Shown here in pieces: positions 43,478-52,200 of a DNA stretch of 64,000 bases. Numbering within the stretch: the stretch's first letter is position 1; every line of letters starts with the position of its first letter. The stretch lies in the NCBI RefSeq assembly GCF_010731655.1, contig NZ_AP022619.1, positions 3,224,001-3,288,000 of the forward strand, given 5' to 3'. Origin of the DNA: Mycobacterium paraseoulense. GTDB taxonomy: Bacteria > Actinomycetota > Actinomycetes > Mycobacteriales > Mycobacteriaceae. The notes under the pieces are model-generated. The model did not search any database, was not told the DNA's origin, and saw only the letters and a list, made by a program, of their open reading frames with translations. The translations under genes were made by a program, and so were the position numbers.

Positions 43478-44653
43478 CTAACCCCGCGGCAAGCCGAGCA
43501 CCCGTTGGGCGATGATGTTGCGCTGGATCTCGGAGGTGCCCCCCGCGATCGTCCCCGAAAAGCTGCGCGCATAGCGCTCGAACCAACTCGCGAAATAGTG
43601 GTCGAGGTTCATGTGCGCATAGGGGCCGGTCAGGCCCGGGTGGACGAGCCCGTCGGCTCCCGCCGACGTCAGCGCGAGCTCCATCGCACGCAGTTCGGCC
43701 TCGGATCCGAGCAGTTTGAGCACCGAGATCGCCGCCACGTCGTCTTCGCCGCGCGCCGCGCGGGCCAAGGCCACCGAGCCCAGCAGGCGCAGCGCCTGCT
43801 TGTCCATGATGGTGGTCGCGTACTGGTCGCGCTCGACCTCGGTGCCGGGATGGAAGTCGTCGATCATGTTGTCGAGTCGATCGGCGAAGCCCAGCCACAT
43901 CATCGTGCGTTCGTGCCCCAGCGACCCGTTGGCGACCCGCCATCCCTGGTCGAGCTCGCCGACCAGATTCTCCGCCGGTACCCGGGCGTCGGTGAAGAAC
44001 ACCTCGTTGAAATCCAGGTCGTCGGCGCCGCAGATCGACGGAAACGGCCGGCGCACGACCCCCGGGGTATCGGTCGGGATGATCAGCACGCTGATTCCCT
44101 TGTGCTTGGGCGCATCCGGATTGGTGCGCACAAATGTCAGCAAGACGTCGGCGTCGTGGGCGCCCGACGTCCACACCTTCTGCCCGTTGACCACGAAGTG
44201 ATCCCCGCCGAGCGCGGCGCGGGTGCGCAACGACGCCAGGTCGGAACCCGCGCTGGGCTCACTCATTCCCAGCGATGCGGTGATCTCGGCCCGCAGGATC
44301 GGGACCGCCCACCGCCGCTTCTGTTCCTCGCTGCCGAACGACAACAGCGACGCCGCAACGATGTTCACGCCCTGCGGGTTGAAGCTGTGGTAGATCCGGC
44401 GGCGGCTGAGTTCCTCCAGATAGACGAACTGCTGAATGACCGTCGCGTTGCGGCCGCCGAATTCCGGTGGCTGGCTCGGCAGCAGCCAGCCGTTGTCGAA
44501 CAGCAGCCGTTGCCAGTCGCGCGCCCATTGCGGCATGTGGGATACCGAACGAGGTCGCTCGAGCGTTTCGCTCGCGGGCGGCAGGTTCTCGTCGAGGAAG
44601 GCCGCGAACTCCGCGCGGAACGCCTCGACGTCGGAGTCAAAAGTCAGCTGCAC
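43478..44653 (-). CDS. Acyl-CoA dehydrogenase, larger subunit of a pair
   Basis: A 391-residue FadE-type acyl-CoA dehydrogenase. FAD/substrate motifs include MSEPSAGSDLASL, KVWTSGAHDAD, and the C-terminal GTSEIQRNIIAQRVLGLPR. It overlaps the smaller dehydrogenase gene by 17 bases. Paired FadE genes of this kind make alpha2-beta2 enzymes in mycobacterial sterol side-chain degradation, acting on bulky ring-containing acyl-CoAs. GTG 44653 is the start. Confidence 0.9.
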   Translation of the reverse strand: MQLTFDSDVEAFRAEFAAFLDENLPPASETLERPRSVSHMPQWARDWQRLLFDNGWLLPSQPPEFGGRNATVIQQFVYLEELSRRRIYHSFNPQGVNIVAASLLSFGSEEQKRRWAVPILRAEITASLGMSEPSAGSDLASLRTRAALGGDHFVVNGQKVWTSGAHDADVLLTFVRTNPDAPKHKGISVLIIPTDTPGVVRRPFPSICGADDLDFNEVFFTDARVPAENLVGELDQGWRVANGSLGHERTMMWLGFADRLDNMIDDFHPGTEVERDQYATTIMDKQALRLLGSVALARAARGEDDVAAISVLKLLGSEAELRAMELALTSAGADGLVHPGLTGPYAHMNLDHYFASWFERYARSFSGTIAGGTSEIQRNIIAQRVLGLPRG

Positions 44654-45635
44654 GGTATTCCTCCGCGATGCGCGCCCGGTGCTCGGCCGCGCCGCCGAGC
44701 ATCAACTCACCGGCCTTGGCGCGCTTCAGCGCGAACTGCAGATCGTTCTCCCACGTGAATCCCATTGCGCCATGGAGCTGCAACCCGTGCCGGAACACCA
44801 GCGACTGGCACTCCCCCGCCGAAGCCTTCGCCATCGCCGCGGCGAGCCGGCGACGGGGATCGTCGGCGGCGATCGTCAGCGCCGCGAAGTACGCCAGGGC
44901 CCGGGCCCGTTCGACCGCGACGTGCATGTCCGCGGCCTTGTGCTGGACCGCCTGGAACGAGCCGATCGGCACACCGAATTGCCGACGGTTGCGGACGTGT
45001 TCGAGCGCCAGATCGAGGATGCGCTGGCACGCCCCGACCATGGTGATCGCCATGCCCGCCAATGCCATGTGGTGCGCCCGCTCGGAGTCGGCGGTGAGCC
45101 GGGCGCTGTCGGGCACACGGACTTCGCAGAACGACAGGTCGGCCACGTGCAAGACGGGATCGAAGACCGCGGTGCGCCGCGCCGACACCAGGTTCGACGC
45201 GATGGCGAACACCCCGGCGTCGGTCACCACCGCCAGGCGATCGACGCGGTCGCCGTCGAGCACGTGCCGCGCGGTACCGTCCAACACCCAGCCCTCGGCG
45301 TCCCGGTGCGCCGCGACCCCACCGTACACGGCGGTACCCGATTCGTGCGGGTCGAACCTGTCACCCACCAACGGGGCGAACTGGCTCATCGTGGCCAGGA
45401 AGGGGGTGGGGTCGGTCGCGTGGCCCAATTCTTCGAGCACGATGCCCAATTCGACGGCGCTGGCGGGATCGTTCAGCTCGGTCCAGCCCTGGTCCACATA
45501 CGACTTCCACAAGGGGCTGGGGTCGACGCCCTCCTCGGCGACGCTGCGCACGAGTGCGGGTGGGCACTGCTTGGCGACGGCGTCGCGAACGGTCTTCTGC
45601 CACAGCCGCTGATCGGCATCGAACTCCAACAGCAT
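44637..45635 (-). CDS. Acyl-CoA dehydrogenase, smaller subunit of a pair
   Basis: A 332-residue acyl-CoA dehydrogenase. It keeps the helical core and the C-terminal QLHGAMGFTWENDLQ segment, but lacks the S-G-S-D substrate loop seen in its partner, as expected when two half-active subunits share flavin sites. The first gene of the pair, ATG 45635. An exact GAGAAT-ACC-ATTCTC palindrome lies 32 bases upstream. It probably dehydrogenates a steroid- or isoprenoid-derived acyl-CoA. Confidence 0.88.
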   Translation of the reverse strand: MLLEFDADQRLWQKTVRDAVAKQCPPALVRSVAEEGVDPSPLWKSYVDQGWTELNDPASAVELGIVLEELGHATDPTPFLATMSQFAPLVGDRFDPHESGTAVYGGVAAHRDAEGWVLDGTARHVLDGDRVDRLAVVTDAGVFAIASNLVSARRTAVFDPVLHVADLSFCEVRVPDSARLTADSERAHHMALAGMAITMVGACQRILDLALEHVRNRRQFGVPIGSFQAVQHKAADMHVAVERARALAYFAALTIAADDPRRRLAAAMAKASAGECQSLVFRHGLQLHGAMGFTWENDLQFALKRAKAGELMLGGAAEHRARIAEEYRAADF

Positions 45636-45667
45636 GAAGGCCGCCTCCTGTCATCACCGCCGCGAGC

Positions 45668-45682
45668 GAGAATACCATTCTC
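45668..45682. promoter_or_regulatory. Operator candidate, perfect GAGAAT-ACC-ATTCTC
   Basis: Second exact copy of the palindrome. It lies in the gap between the nitroreductase end (45713, minus strand) and the acyl-CoA dehydrogenase start at 45635. The match extends one base each side (CG...CG context). Probable operator and promoter of the dehydrogenase pair. Confidence 0.75.
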
Positions 45683-45712
45683 GTGCGCGGAAGTAATAAT
45701 CTCGAAATGCGG

Positions 45713-46405
45713 TTATGGCCTGACCGAACCGCGCAAGCCGGGTCCCCGGGCCGGCTCGACGGTCGCCGCCAACTCGTCGGCGGGCTGATCCCAGCGGTCG
45801 AGAGCCACGAAGTCGGTGAGGGGCCGTCGGCGCAGTGGCCCGTGCTTGCCCTTGGGCCAACCGACCACGACGTGCCCGGCGATCAGCCAGTCGTCCGGTA
45901 CGCCGATCGCCTCCCGCAGCAGCCGCTCGCCGCCGTAAGACGCCCAGCTGGTCAGGCATGCCCCCAGCCCCAGGGCGCGCGCGGCCAGCAGAAAGTTCTG
46001 CATGGCGGGAAAGATCGACCCGCCGAGCAGAAGCTCGGACGCCGTCGGATAGTGCTGCTGGGCGAACAAGATGGAGGTGAACTCGCCCGCGCGGTCGTGC
46101 AATTCGTAGGTCGCGCGGTAGGTGCGGGCACGGCGACTGTTGTCTTCGGGGGCGGGGCGGGCCATGCCGTAGACGGGTTCGATCACCTGCAGCGCCTGGG
46201 CCGCCGCCTTGGCCACCACCTCGCGCTGCTCGGGCGACCGCAGCACGACGAAACGCCAGCCCTGTGCGTTGGCGCCGGACGGCGCCCACCTGGCCGCTTC
46301 CAGGCACCGCCCCAGGGTAGCGTCGTCGACCGGCTGATCGGTGAAGCGCCGGATCGTCCGCGCGGTCGACATCACTTCCCACACGTCGCTGCTCGCTCCG
46401 GTCAT
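45713..46405 (-). CDS. Nitroreductase-family FMN oxidoreductase
   Basis: A 230-residue nitroreductase. The opening TARTIRRFTDQPVDDATLGR and the FMN-binding APSGANAQGWRFVV segment are classical, and the late GLGACLTSW matches the dimer interface. It may reduce enones, nitro groups or flavin-linked intermediates; some family members act in steroid or cobalamin metabolism. It is transcribed toward the acyl-CoA dehydrogenases but separated from them by an operator. Confidence 0.87.
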   Translation of the reverse strand: MTGASSDVWEVMSTARTIRRFTDQPVDDATLGRCLEAARWAPSGANAQGWRFVVLRSPEQREVVAKAAAQALQVIEPVYGMARPAPEDNSRRARTYRATYELHDRAGEFTSILFAQQHYPTASELLLGGSIFPAMQNFLLAARALGLGACLTSWASYGGERLLREAIGVPDDWLIAGHVVVGWPKGKHGPLRRRPLTDFVALDRWDQPADELAATVEPARGPGLRGSVRP

Positions 46406-46600
46406 GGCTTCTCCTTAGCAATTTTGTTGCGGCACAGATCCGTTCGGCGCCAGCGAAGTCGGATGGGCGTCCGGCATGGGCCAGGGAAAAATCTTCAGAG
46501 CCCGCATCGAGTGTCGACTGTAGACCGCGCGGATCGGTCGCGATGCGAGACTGCGCTCAGGACATCGCGGGGCCCGCGCCCCGGAACGAAGGAGAAGGCC

Positions 46601-46981
46601 TTGGATCGCGAAACCTATCAGCGGGGGCTACACATCCGATCCGCCGTGCTGGGCGAGGAGTATGTCGACCGCGCCCTGGCCGACGCGGACGATTTCACCG
46701 GGCCCCTGCAGGACCTCGTCACCGAGTACTGCTGGGGGGCGGTGTGGGGCCGCGAGGAGCTGTCCCGAAAGACGCGCAGCATGCTCAACCTGGCGATGAT
46801 CTCGGTGCTGAACCGGCCGAACGAACTGCGCACGCACGTCAAGGCGGCGCTGACCAACGGCGTCACCCGCGAGGAGATTCGCGAGATCTTCCTGCAGGTC
46901 GCCATTTACGCGGGCGTGCCGGCTGCGGTCGACAGCTTCCGCGTCGCCCGCGAGGCGTTCGCCGAACTAGAGCGGGATTAG
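46601..46981 (+). CDS. Carboxymuconolactone decarboxylase-family protein
   Basis: A 126-residue CMD-family protein of the PcaC type. The core is SMLNLAMISVLNRPNELRTHVKAALTNGVTREEIREIFLQVAIYAGVP. It lacks the CxxC pair of AhpD-like peroxidatic members, so it is more like a lactone decarboxylase or a ligand-binding relative. TTG 46601 is chosen because AAGGAG (46589-46594) precedes it. It is followed 9 bases later by a hydroxyacid dehydrogenase. Confidence 0.8.
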   Translation: MDRETYQRGLHIRSAVLGEEYVDRALADADDFTGPLQDLVTEYCWGAVWGREELSRKTRSMLNLAMISVLNRPNELRTHVKAALTNGVTREEIREIFLQVAIYAGVPAAVDSFRVAREAFAELERD

Positions 46982-46990
46982 GGGATCGTC

Positions 46991-47884
46991 GTGCAAGTCG
47001 GATTCGTCGGGCTGGGGAACATGGGTTTTCCCATGGCACGCCGGCTGATTCAGGAAAACCATGAGGTCGTCGCCTTCGACACGCGCGAAACCGCGCTCGA
47101 ACGCATCGTCGCCTTGGGGGCCCACCCCGCGTCCTCACCGAAGGACGTCGCCGACCGTACCGAAACGGTGATGGCCAGCCTGCCGACGCCGGGCGCCTCG
47201 CTCGACGTGGCGACCGGTCCGGCGGGCGTGATCGAGGGCGCGCGGATCGAACGCTACGTCGACCTGTCCACGGTCGGCAGTCGCACCGCGAATCAGATCC
47301 ATGACCGGCTCGCCGCGCGGGACATCACGGCGATCGACAGCCCGGTCAGCGGCGGCGTCGGCGGCGCCGCGAAGGGCACCCTCGCGATCATGGTGTCCGG
47401 TCCGCGCGCCGGTTTCGAGGCCGTCAGACCCGTGCTCGAGGCGCTCGGCCGGCCCATCTACGTCGGAGCCACACCCGGTTCGGCGCAGACGATGAAGCTG
47501 GCCAACAACATCCTGGCGGCCAATGCGCTGGCCGCGACCGCCGAGGTCGTGGTGATGGGCGTCAAGGCCGGGCTCGACCCGGGCGTGATGATCGAAGTGC
47601 TCAACGCCGGCTCGGGCGCGACGAGCGCGAGCCGGGACAAGTTCCCCCGCGCGATCCTCCCCCGGACATTCGATTACGGGTTCGCCACCGGGCTGATGGT
47701 CAAAGACGTGCACCTCTATCTGGATGAAGCGCAAGCACTCGGCGTGCCCACGGATGTCGCCGCAACGATCTGCCGGTTGTGGGAGAACACCGCGGACGAC
47801 CAAGGCCCCGAGTCCGACTTCACCACGGTGATCAAACCGCTCGAGAAGGCCGCCGGCGTGACCGTCGGCCCGCATCCTGCGTAG
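46991..47884 (+). CDS. Beta-hydroxyacid dehydrogenase (3-hydroxyisobutyrate-type)
   Basis: A 297-residue NAD(P)-dependent dehydrogenase. The coenzyme site is GFVGLGNMGFPMAR, the substrate loop is DSPVSGGVGGA, and the catalytic lysine lies in TMKLANNILAANALA. It oxidises 3-hydroxyacids such as hydroxyisobutyrate or related branched products. It follows the CMD gene. Two more members occur in tandem at 56883 and 57695. Confidence 0.9.
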   Translation: MQVGFVGLGNMGFPMARRLIQENHEVVAFDTRETALERIVALGAHPASSPKDVADRTETVMASLPTPGASLDVATGPAGVIEGARIERYVDLSTVGSRTANQIHDRLAARDITAIDSPVSGGVGGAAKGTLAIMVSGPRAGFEAVRPVLEALGRPIYVGATPGSAQTMKLANNILAANALAATAEVVVMGVKAGLDPGVMIEVLNAGSGATSASRDKFPRAILPRTFDYGFATGLMVKDVHLYLDEAQALGVPTDVAATICRLWENTADDQGPESDFTTVIKPLEKAAGVTVGPHPA

Positions 47885-47933
47885 CCAGTCGCCTCCCGGC
47901 GCATAGCGGCGGATGGCCCTGATCCATCGGTCG

Positions 47934-47948
47934 GAGAATGGTATTATC
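47934..47948. promoter_or_regulatory. Operator variant GAGAAT-GGT-ATTATC
   Basis: Eleven of 12 arm bases match. It is 166 bases before the amidohydrolase start at 48115, in a 230-base gap that otherwise holds a TAGATTATCTA palindrome near 48060. Confidence 0.5.
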
Positions 47949-48114
47949 CCGATTTAAGAACGATACTTGCAGCCGCTTCCGAAAAACGCTCCCCACCAGG
48001 GACGATGACTAAACGAAACGCTTACCGAAAACCCGTTGATCGACGGTTGAGAAGAATGTTAGATTATCTATCATATGACCCGACTGGGCTCGCGTTGGCC
48101 GCCCGAGTCGAAGG

Positions 48115-49221
48115 ATGGCTGTCGTGATCGAACACGCTGACGGAACCCGCACACCACTCGTCGATGCGAGCGTGCACATCTTCTTCCCGTCCAACAAGGC
48201 GCTGCGCAAGACCCTGCGTGAGCCGTTCAAGAGTCGTGGCTTCCCCGATTACGAGATGGACTGGTACGGCGCCCCGGGCGGTGAGTACGCGCCCGGCACC
48301 GAGGGCCCGGACCGCCAGTACCCCGGATCCGATCCGGAATTCGTTGCCAACGAACTGTTTTCGAAGCGCGGGGTCGACATTGCGGTCCTGCATCCGATGG
48401 CGCGCGGCATCATGCCGGACCGGCACCTGGGCACGGCGCTGCACGCCGCGCACAACGAGATGATGGTGTCGGACTGGCTAGAGTCCAGCGAGTTCGGCGA
48501 CCGGTTCCGCGGCACCATTCGGGTCAATCCCGACGACATCGCCGGCGCGTTGCGGGAGATCGAGAAATGGCGTGCGCATCCGCGGGTGGTCCAGATCGGC
48601 GTCCCGCTGCAATCCCGCGAGCTGTACGGCAAACCGCAGTTCTGGCCGCTGTGGGAGGCCGCGGTCGACGCGGGCCTTCCCGTCGCCGCGCACATCGAAG
48701 TGGGCAACGGAATCATGTTTCCGCCGACGCCTTCCGGCAACACCCGCACCTACGAGCAATACGTCAGCTTCATGGCGCTCAATTACATCTACCACCTGAT
48801 GAACATGATCGCCGAGGGAGTGTTCGAGCGCTTCGCCGGACTGAAGTTCGTCTGGGCCGACGGCGCCGGCGACTTCGTAACCCCGTTCATCTGGCGGATG
48901 GACACATTCGGGCGGCCGCACCTGGAGCAGACGCCCTGGGCGCCGCGCATTCCCAGCGACTACCTCCCCGGCCACGTGTATTTCGTGCAGGGCAGCCTCG
49001 ACGGTCCCGGCGACGTGGAGTTCGCCGGTGAATGGTTCGGCTTCACCGGCAAGGAAGACATGGTGATGTTCGGCTCCAGCTACCCGCACTGGCAGTTCGG
49101 TGACGCCACGAAGCTGCCCAGCGCACTGTCCGCCGAACAGCGCGAGAAGGTGTGCTGGCGCAACGCGGCGCAGCTCTACGGCATAGACATGCCCGCCGGA
49201 GTGGGCGCACAGTATGAGTAA
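48115..49221 (+). CDS. Amidohydrolase-2 family protein with degenerate metal site
   Basis: A 368-residue PF04909-like TIM-barrel protein. It aligns well with the next gene, but two metal-ligand positions are changed. The first motif is S19-V-H21 in VDASVHIFF, where the partner has D24-V-H26. The closing Asp is S322 in FGSSYPHW, where the partner has D332 in SSDYPHW. H193 in AAHIEVG is kept. It is therefore probably not an ordinary metal hydrolase; it could be a regulatory or structural partner of the next protein. ATG 48115 chosen; GTG 48124 is possible. Confidence 0.85.
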   Translation: MAVVIEHADGTRTPLVDASVHIFFPSNKALRKTLREPFKSRGFPDYEMDWYGAPGGEYAPGTEGPDRQYPGSDPEFVANELFSKRGVDIAVLHPMARGIMPDRHLGTALHAAHNEMMVSDWLESSEFGDRFRGTIRVNPDDIAGALREIEKWRAHPRVVQIGVPLQSRELYGKPQFWPLWEAAVDAGLPVAAHIEVGNGIMFPPTPSGNTRTYEQYVSFMALNYIYHLMNMIAEGVFERFAGLKFVWADGAGDFVTPFIWRMDTFGRPHLEQTPWAPRIPSDYLPGHVYFVQGSLDGPGDVEFAGEWFGFTGKEDMVMFGSSYPHWQFGDATKLPSALSAEQREKVCWRNAAQLYGIDMPAGVGAQYE

Positions 49222-49245
49222 GACGCAAGACCGAGGAGTTCGAAG

Positions 49246-50391
49246 ATGACGTTGACACATTCGCAGGAGCGGGTTCCCGCTGCCGAGCGCATAGCCGTCC
49301 GGTGCGTCGACTCGGATGTCCACCCGGCGCCCAAGCGCGGCGAGCTGCTTCCGTACATCCCCGAGCCGTGGCGCAGCAAGTACTTCCTCAACCGCAATGT
49401 CGGTGAGCTGATCTTCTACGACGCCCCCGACTACGCGCACTCCTACGCGATGCGCGTGGACACGTTCCCGCCCAACGGCGAGTTCCCCTGCAGCGACCCG
49501 GACTTGGCGTTCCGCCAGCTGATCATGGAGGCGGGCTCCGACATCGCGATCCTGGAACCGGCCGCCTACCCGGCCCGCCTGCCCGAAGCGCAACACGCGA
49601 TGTCGTACGCGCTGAACGACTGGCAGGCCAATCACTGGCTGGACAGCCACCACAACTGGCACGAGCGGTGGCGCGGTTCGATCTGCATCGCCATCGAGGA
49701 GCCGCAAGAGTCCGTGCGCGAAATCGAGCGCTGGGCAGGACATCCCTACATGGCGCAGATCCTGATCAAGGCGGAGCCCAAGCCGTCGTGGGGCCATCCC
49801 AAATACGACCCGATCTGGGCGGCGGCGACCAAGCACGACATCACCGTGAGCTGCCACCTGTCGCGCAGCCAGTTCGACGAATTACCGATTCCGCCGGTGG
49901 GATTCCCCAGCTACAACCACGACTTCATGGTGACCTATTCGCTGTTGGCGGCCAACCAGGTGATGAGCCTGATCTTCGACGGCGTCTTCGACCGCTTCCC
50001 GACCCTGCGGATCGTCTTCGTCGAGCACGCGTTCACCTGGATCCTGCCCCTGATGTGGCGGATGGACGCGATCTACGACGCACGCAAGTCATGGGTGGAC
50101 ATCAAGCGCAAGCCGTCCGAGTACGTCAAGGACCACATCAAGTTCACCACCCAGCCGCTGGACTACCCCGAAGACAAGACCGAGCTGACCCGCGCGCTCG
50201 AATGGATGGAGTGCGAGAAGATCCTGCTCTTCTCCTCGGACTACCCGCACTGGACGTTCGACGACCCCCGCTGGTTGGTCAAGCACCTCCCCAAAGCGGC
50301 CCGCGACGCGGTGATGTACAAGAACGGCATCGCGACTTACCACCTGCCCGAGACCGTTCCGGTCCTCGAGGGTCAGACCCGGGTGCTCTGA
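49246..50391 (+). CDS. Amidohydrolase-2 family enzyme, intact active site
   Basis: A 381-residue PF04909 protein with all expected metal ligands: D24/H26 (VDSDVHPAP), H204 (VSCHLSRS) and D332 (SSDYPHW). Family members hydrolyse ring or amide bonds or decarboxylate aromatic acids. It lies 24 bases after its degenerate paralogue and 1 base before the Rieske gene. The tandem order suggests a heteromer. It is distinct from the amidohydrolase at 14197. Confidence 0.88.
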   Translation: MTLTHSQERVPAAERIAVRCVDSDVHPAPKRGELLPYIPEPWRSKYFLNRNVGELIFYDAPDYAHSYAMRVDTFPPNGEFPCSDPDLAFRQLIMEAGSDIAILEPAAYPARLPEAQHAMSYALNDWQANHWLDSHHNWHERWRGSICIAIEEPQESVREIERWAGHPYMAQILIKAEPKPSWGHPKYDPIWAAATKHDITVSCHLSRSQFDELPIPPVGFPSYNHDFMVTYSLLAANQVMSLIFDGVFDRFPTLRIVFVEHAFTWILPLMWRMDAIYDARKSWVDIKRKPSEYVKDHIKFTTQPLDYPEDKTELTRALEWMECEKILLFSSDYPHWTFDDPRWLVKHLPKAARDAVMYKNGIATYHLPETVPVLEGQTRVL

Positions 50392-50392
50392 C

Positions 50393-50803
50393 TTGACCAT
50401 TGAACAAGAAGGGGCGACCAAACGGCCCGGGCCCCGCCTCGCCCAGGGCCGCGAGCATGTCGTCGCAACCGTAGACGAGATCCCACCGGGCAAGCACAAG
50501 CTGGTACCCATCGGGCGGCATGGCGTCGGTGTCTACAACGTCAACGGCAGCTTCTATGCCATCGCGAATTACTGCCCCCACCAAGGTGGTCCGCTGTGTT
50601 CGGGACGTGCCCGGGGACGGACGATCGTCGACGAAACCGCTCCGGGTGACTCGGTCATGGTGCGCGACCTGGAATACATCTATTGCCCCTGGCACCAATG
50701 GGGTTTCGAGCTCGCGACCGGCACGACCGCAGTCAAACCGGAATGGAGCATCCGCACCTACCCGGTGCGCATCGTGGGCAACGACGTTCTGGTGCAGGCC
50801 TAA
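50393..50803 (+). CDS. Rieske [2Fe-2S] protein
   Basis: A 136-residue Rieske ferredoxin-like protein. The cluster motifs are C61-P-H63 and C98-P-W-H101; the 34-residue gap between H63 and C98 is longer than the common 15-17 residues of Rieske ferredoxins. Such proteins transfer electrons to oxygenases. TTG 50393 lies 1 base after the amidohydrolase stop. No oxygenase alpha subunit is nearby; the likely partner is unknown. Confidence 0.85.
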   Translation: MTIEQEGATKRPGPRLAQGREHVVATVDEIPPGKHKLVPIGRHGVGVYNVNGSFYAIANYCPHQGGPLCSGRARGRTIVDETAPGDSVMVRDLEYIYCPWHQWGFELATGTTAVKPEWSIRTYPVRIVGNDVLVQA

Positions 50804-50818
50804 CCACAGGAGAATCGC

Positions 50819-51685
50819 GTGCCGTCTATCGAGATCAACGGGGGAAACGTCGTCTACGAAATCCTCGGTGACTCAGGTGATCTCATTGCGCTGACGCCGG
50901 GTGGGCGGTTTAGCAAGGAGATCGAGGGCCTGCGCCCGCTTGCCGACGCACTCGCGGGCGGCGGCTATCGCGTGTTGCTCTGGGACCGGCCGAACTGCGG
51001 CGCTTCCGACGTGCAGTTCTACGGGCAGAGCGAGTCGCACATGCGCGCCGAGACGCTGCACAAGCTGGTGACCGGGCTGGGCTTCGAGCGCTGCATCCTC
51101 GCCGGGGGGTCCGGCGGCGCAAGGGATTCCATGCTGACCACGATGCTCTACCCCGAGATGGTCACCAAGCTCGTGGTGTGGAACATCGTCGGCGGTATCT
51201 ACGGCAGCTTCGTGCTGGGCTCCTTCTACATCATCCCGAGCATTCTCGCGGTGCGCGGCACCGGAATGGACGGCGTGGTCAAGGTGCAGGAATGGCGCGA
51301 TCGCATCGAGGAAAACCCGAACAACAAACAGCGGTTCCTCGACTTCGACAAAGACGAGTTCCTCAAGGTCATGCTGCGCTGGCTCAACGCGTTCGTGTCC
51401 AAGCCCGGGCAGACGATTCCCGGGGTCGAGGACGAGATGTTCGACCGAATCAAGGTTCCCACGTTGATCATTCGCGGCGGCGAGAACGACATGGATCACC
51501 CCAAGCGAACATCCCTCGAGGTGAGTTGCCTGATCAAGGGGTCCAAGCTCATCGATCCGCCGTGGCCGGAGGACGCGTGGGAACGTGCGTCCGAGGACCG
51601 CGCGGCCGGGCGGGTGCAGCACTTCAACATGTTCGACACGTGGGTGCAGGCCGCGCCCGCGATCCTCGAGTTCCTGGGCTCGTGA
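50819..51685 (+). CDS. Alpha/beta-hydrolase
   Basis: A 288-residue alpha/beta-hydrolase fold protein. The nucleophile elbow is GGSGG with S98, the Asp is probably in IIRGGENDMDHP, and the oxyanion-side GGRF follows an early strand. An ester or C-C bond substrate is possible, given the amidohydrolases and Rieske gene ahead of it. GTG 50819 follows CAGGAGA. It is the last gene of the plus-strand unit before a short minus-strand gene. Confidence 0.87.
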   Translation: MPSIEINGGNVVYEILGDSGDLIALTPGGRFSKEIEGLRPLADALAGGGYRVLLWDRPNCGASDVQFYGQSESHMRAETLHKLVTGLGFERCILAGGSGGARDSMLTTMLYPEMVTKLVVWNIVGGIYGSFVLGSFYIIPSILAVRGTGMDGVVKVQEWRDRIEENPNNKQRFLDFDKDEFLKVMLRWLNAFVSKPGQTIPGVEDEMFDRIKVPTLIIRGGENDMDHPKRTSLEVSCLIKGSKLIDPPWPEDAWERASEDRAAGRVQHFNMFDTWVQAAPAILEFLGS

Positions 51686-51690
51686 TGGTG

Positions 51691-52164
51691 CTAGACCGTG
51701 CGAATGTGAACCTCGCAGTTCAGCGACGCCTCCAGCGCCGTGTGGATTCGGCTCTCCGGGAGGCGTTCCAGATCCTCCTCACGCAGCGTCACGTACACGA
51801 TGTCGAAACCGTCGTCACCCGGGGTCCGCTCGATATCACCGGTGAGCCCGAAACCGGACAGCACACCGTGCGCGTCAGCGTCGGTGCCCCGGCTGATGAA
51901 GGTGACCACACCGGGAACCGGGGAGCCGCCGAACACATTGGCGCACAACTCGATCGCCGCCTTCTTGGCCTCGTCACCGTGTTCGGCCGCGATCAGCACT
52001 TCGACCTCCCGGCGGCCCACCGGCATCGCCGCAAGGTCGTTCGCGACCACGTCGGCACCCGCCTCACGCGCAACCCGAAGGAGCTCTGCCATGCCGCCTC
52101 GTAGCTGCGCGGGCGTGTACGCGCTTTCCGGGTCAACATTGACGCGCACCACCGCAGTTCGCAT
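51691..52164 (-). CDS. Conserved protein of unknown function
   Basis: A 157-residue protein with alternating strands and helices, no signal peptide or metal motif. Segments include VRVNVDPESAYTP, LLRVAREAGADVVANDLAAM and an IVYVTLREEDLERLPE stretch. Not recognised. ATG 52164 is divergent from the NuoF-like gene at 52201 with a 36-base gap; its tail is 5 bases from the convergent hydrolase. Confidence 0.65.
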   Translation of the reverse strand: MRTAVVRVNVDPESAYTPAQLRGGMAELLRVAREAGADVVANDLAAMPVGRREVEVLIAAEHGDEAKKAAIELCANVFGGSPVPGVVTFISRGTDADAHGVLSGFGLTGDIERTPGDDGFDIVYVTLREEDLERLPESRIHTALEASLNCEVHIRTV

Positions 52165-52200
52165 GGGTGCAAGCCTAACCAGGACGATGGCGGGCCAGTC

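Noticed and set aside
48061..48071. TAGATTATCTA-like palindrome before the amidohydrolase pair.
   Set aside because: Short and AT-rich with no relation to the shared operator; probably part of the promoter or chance.
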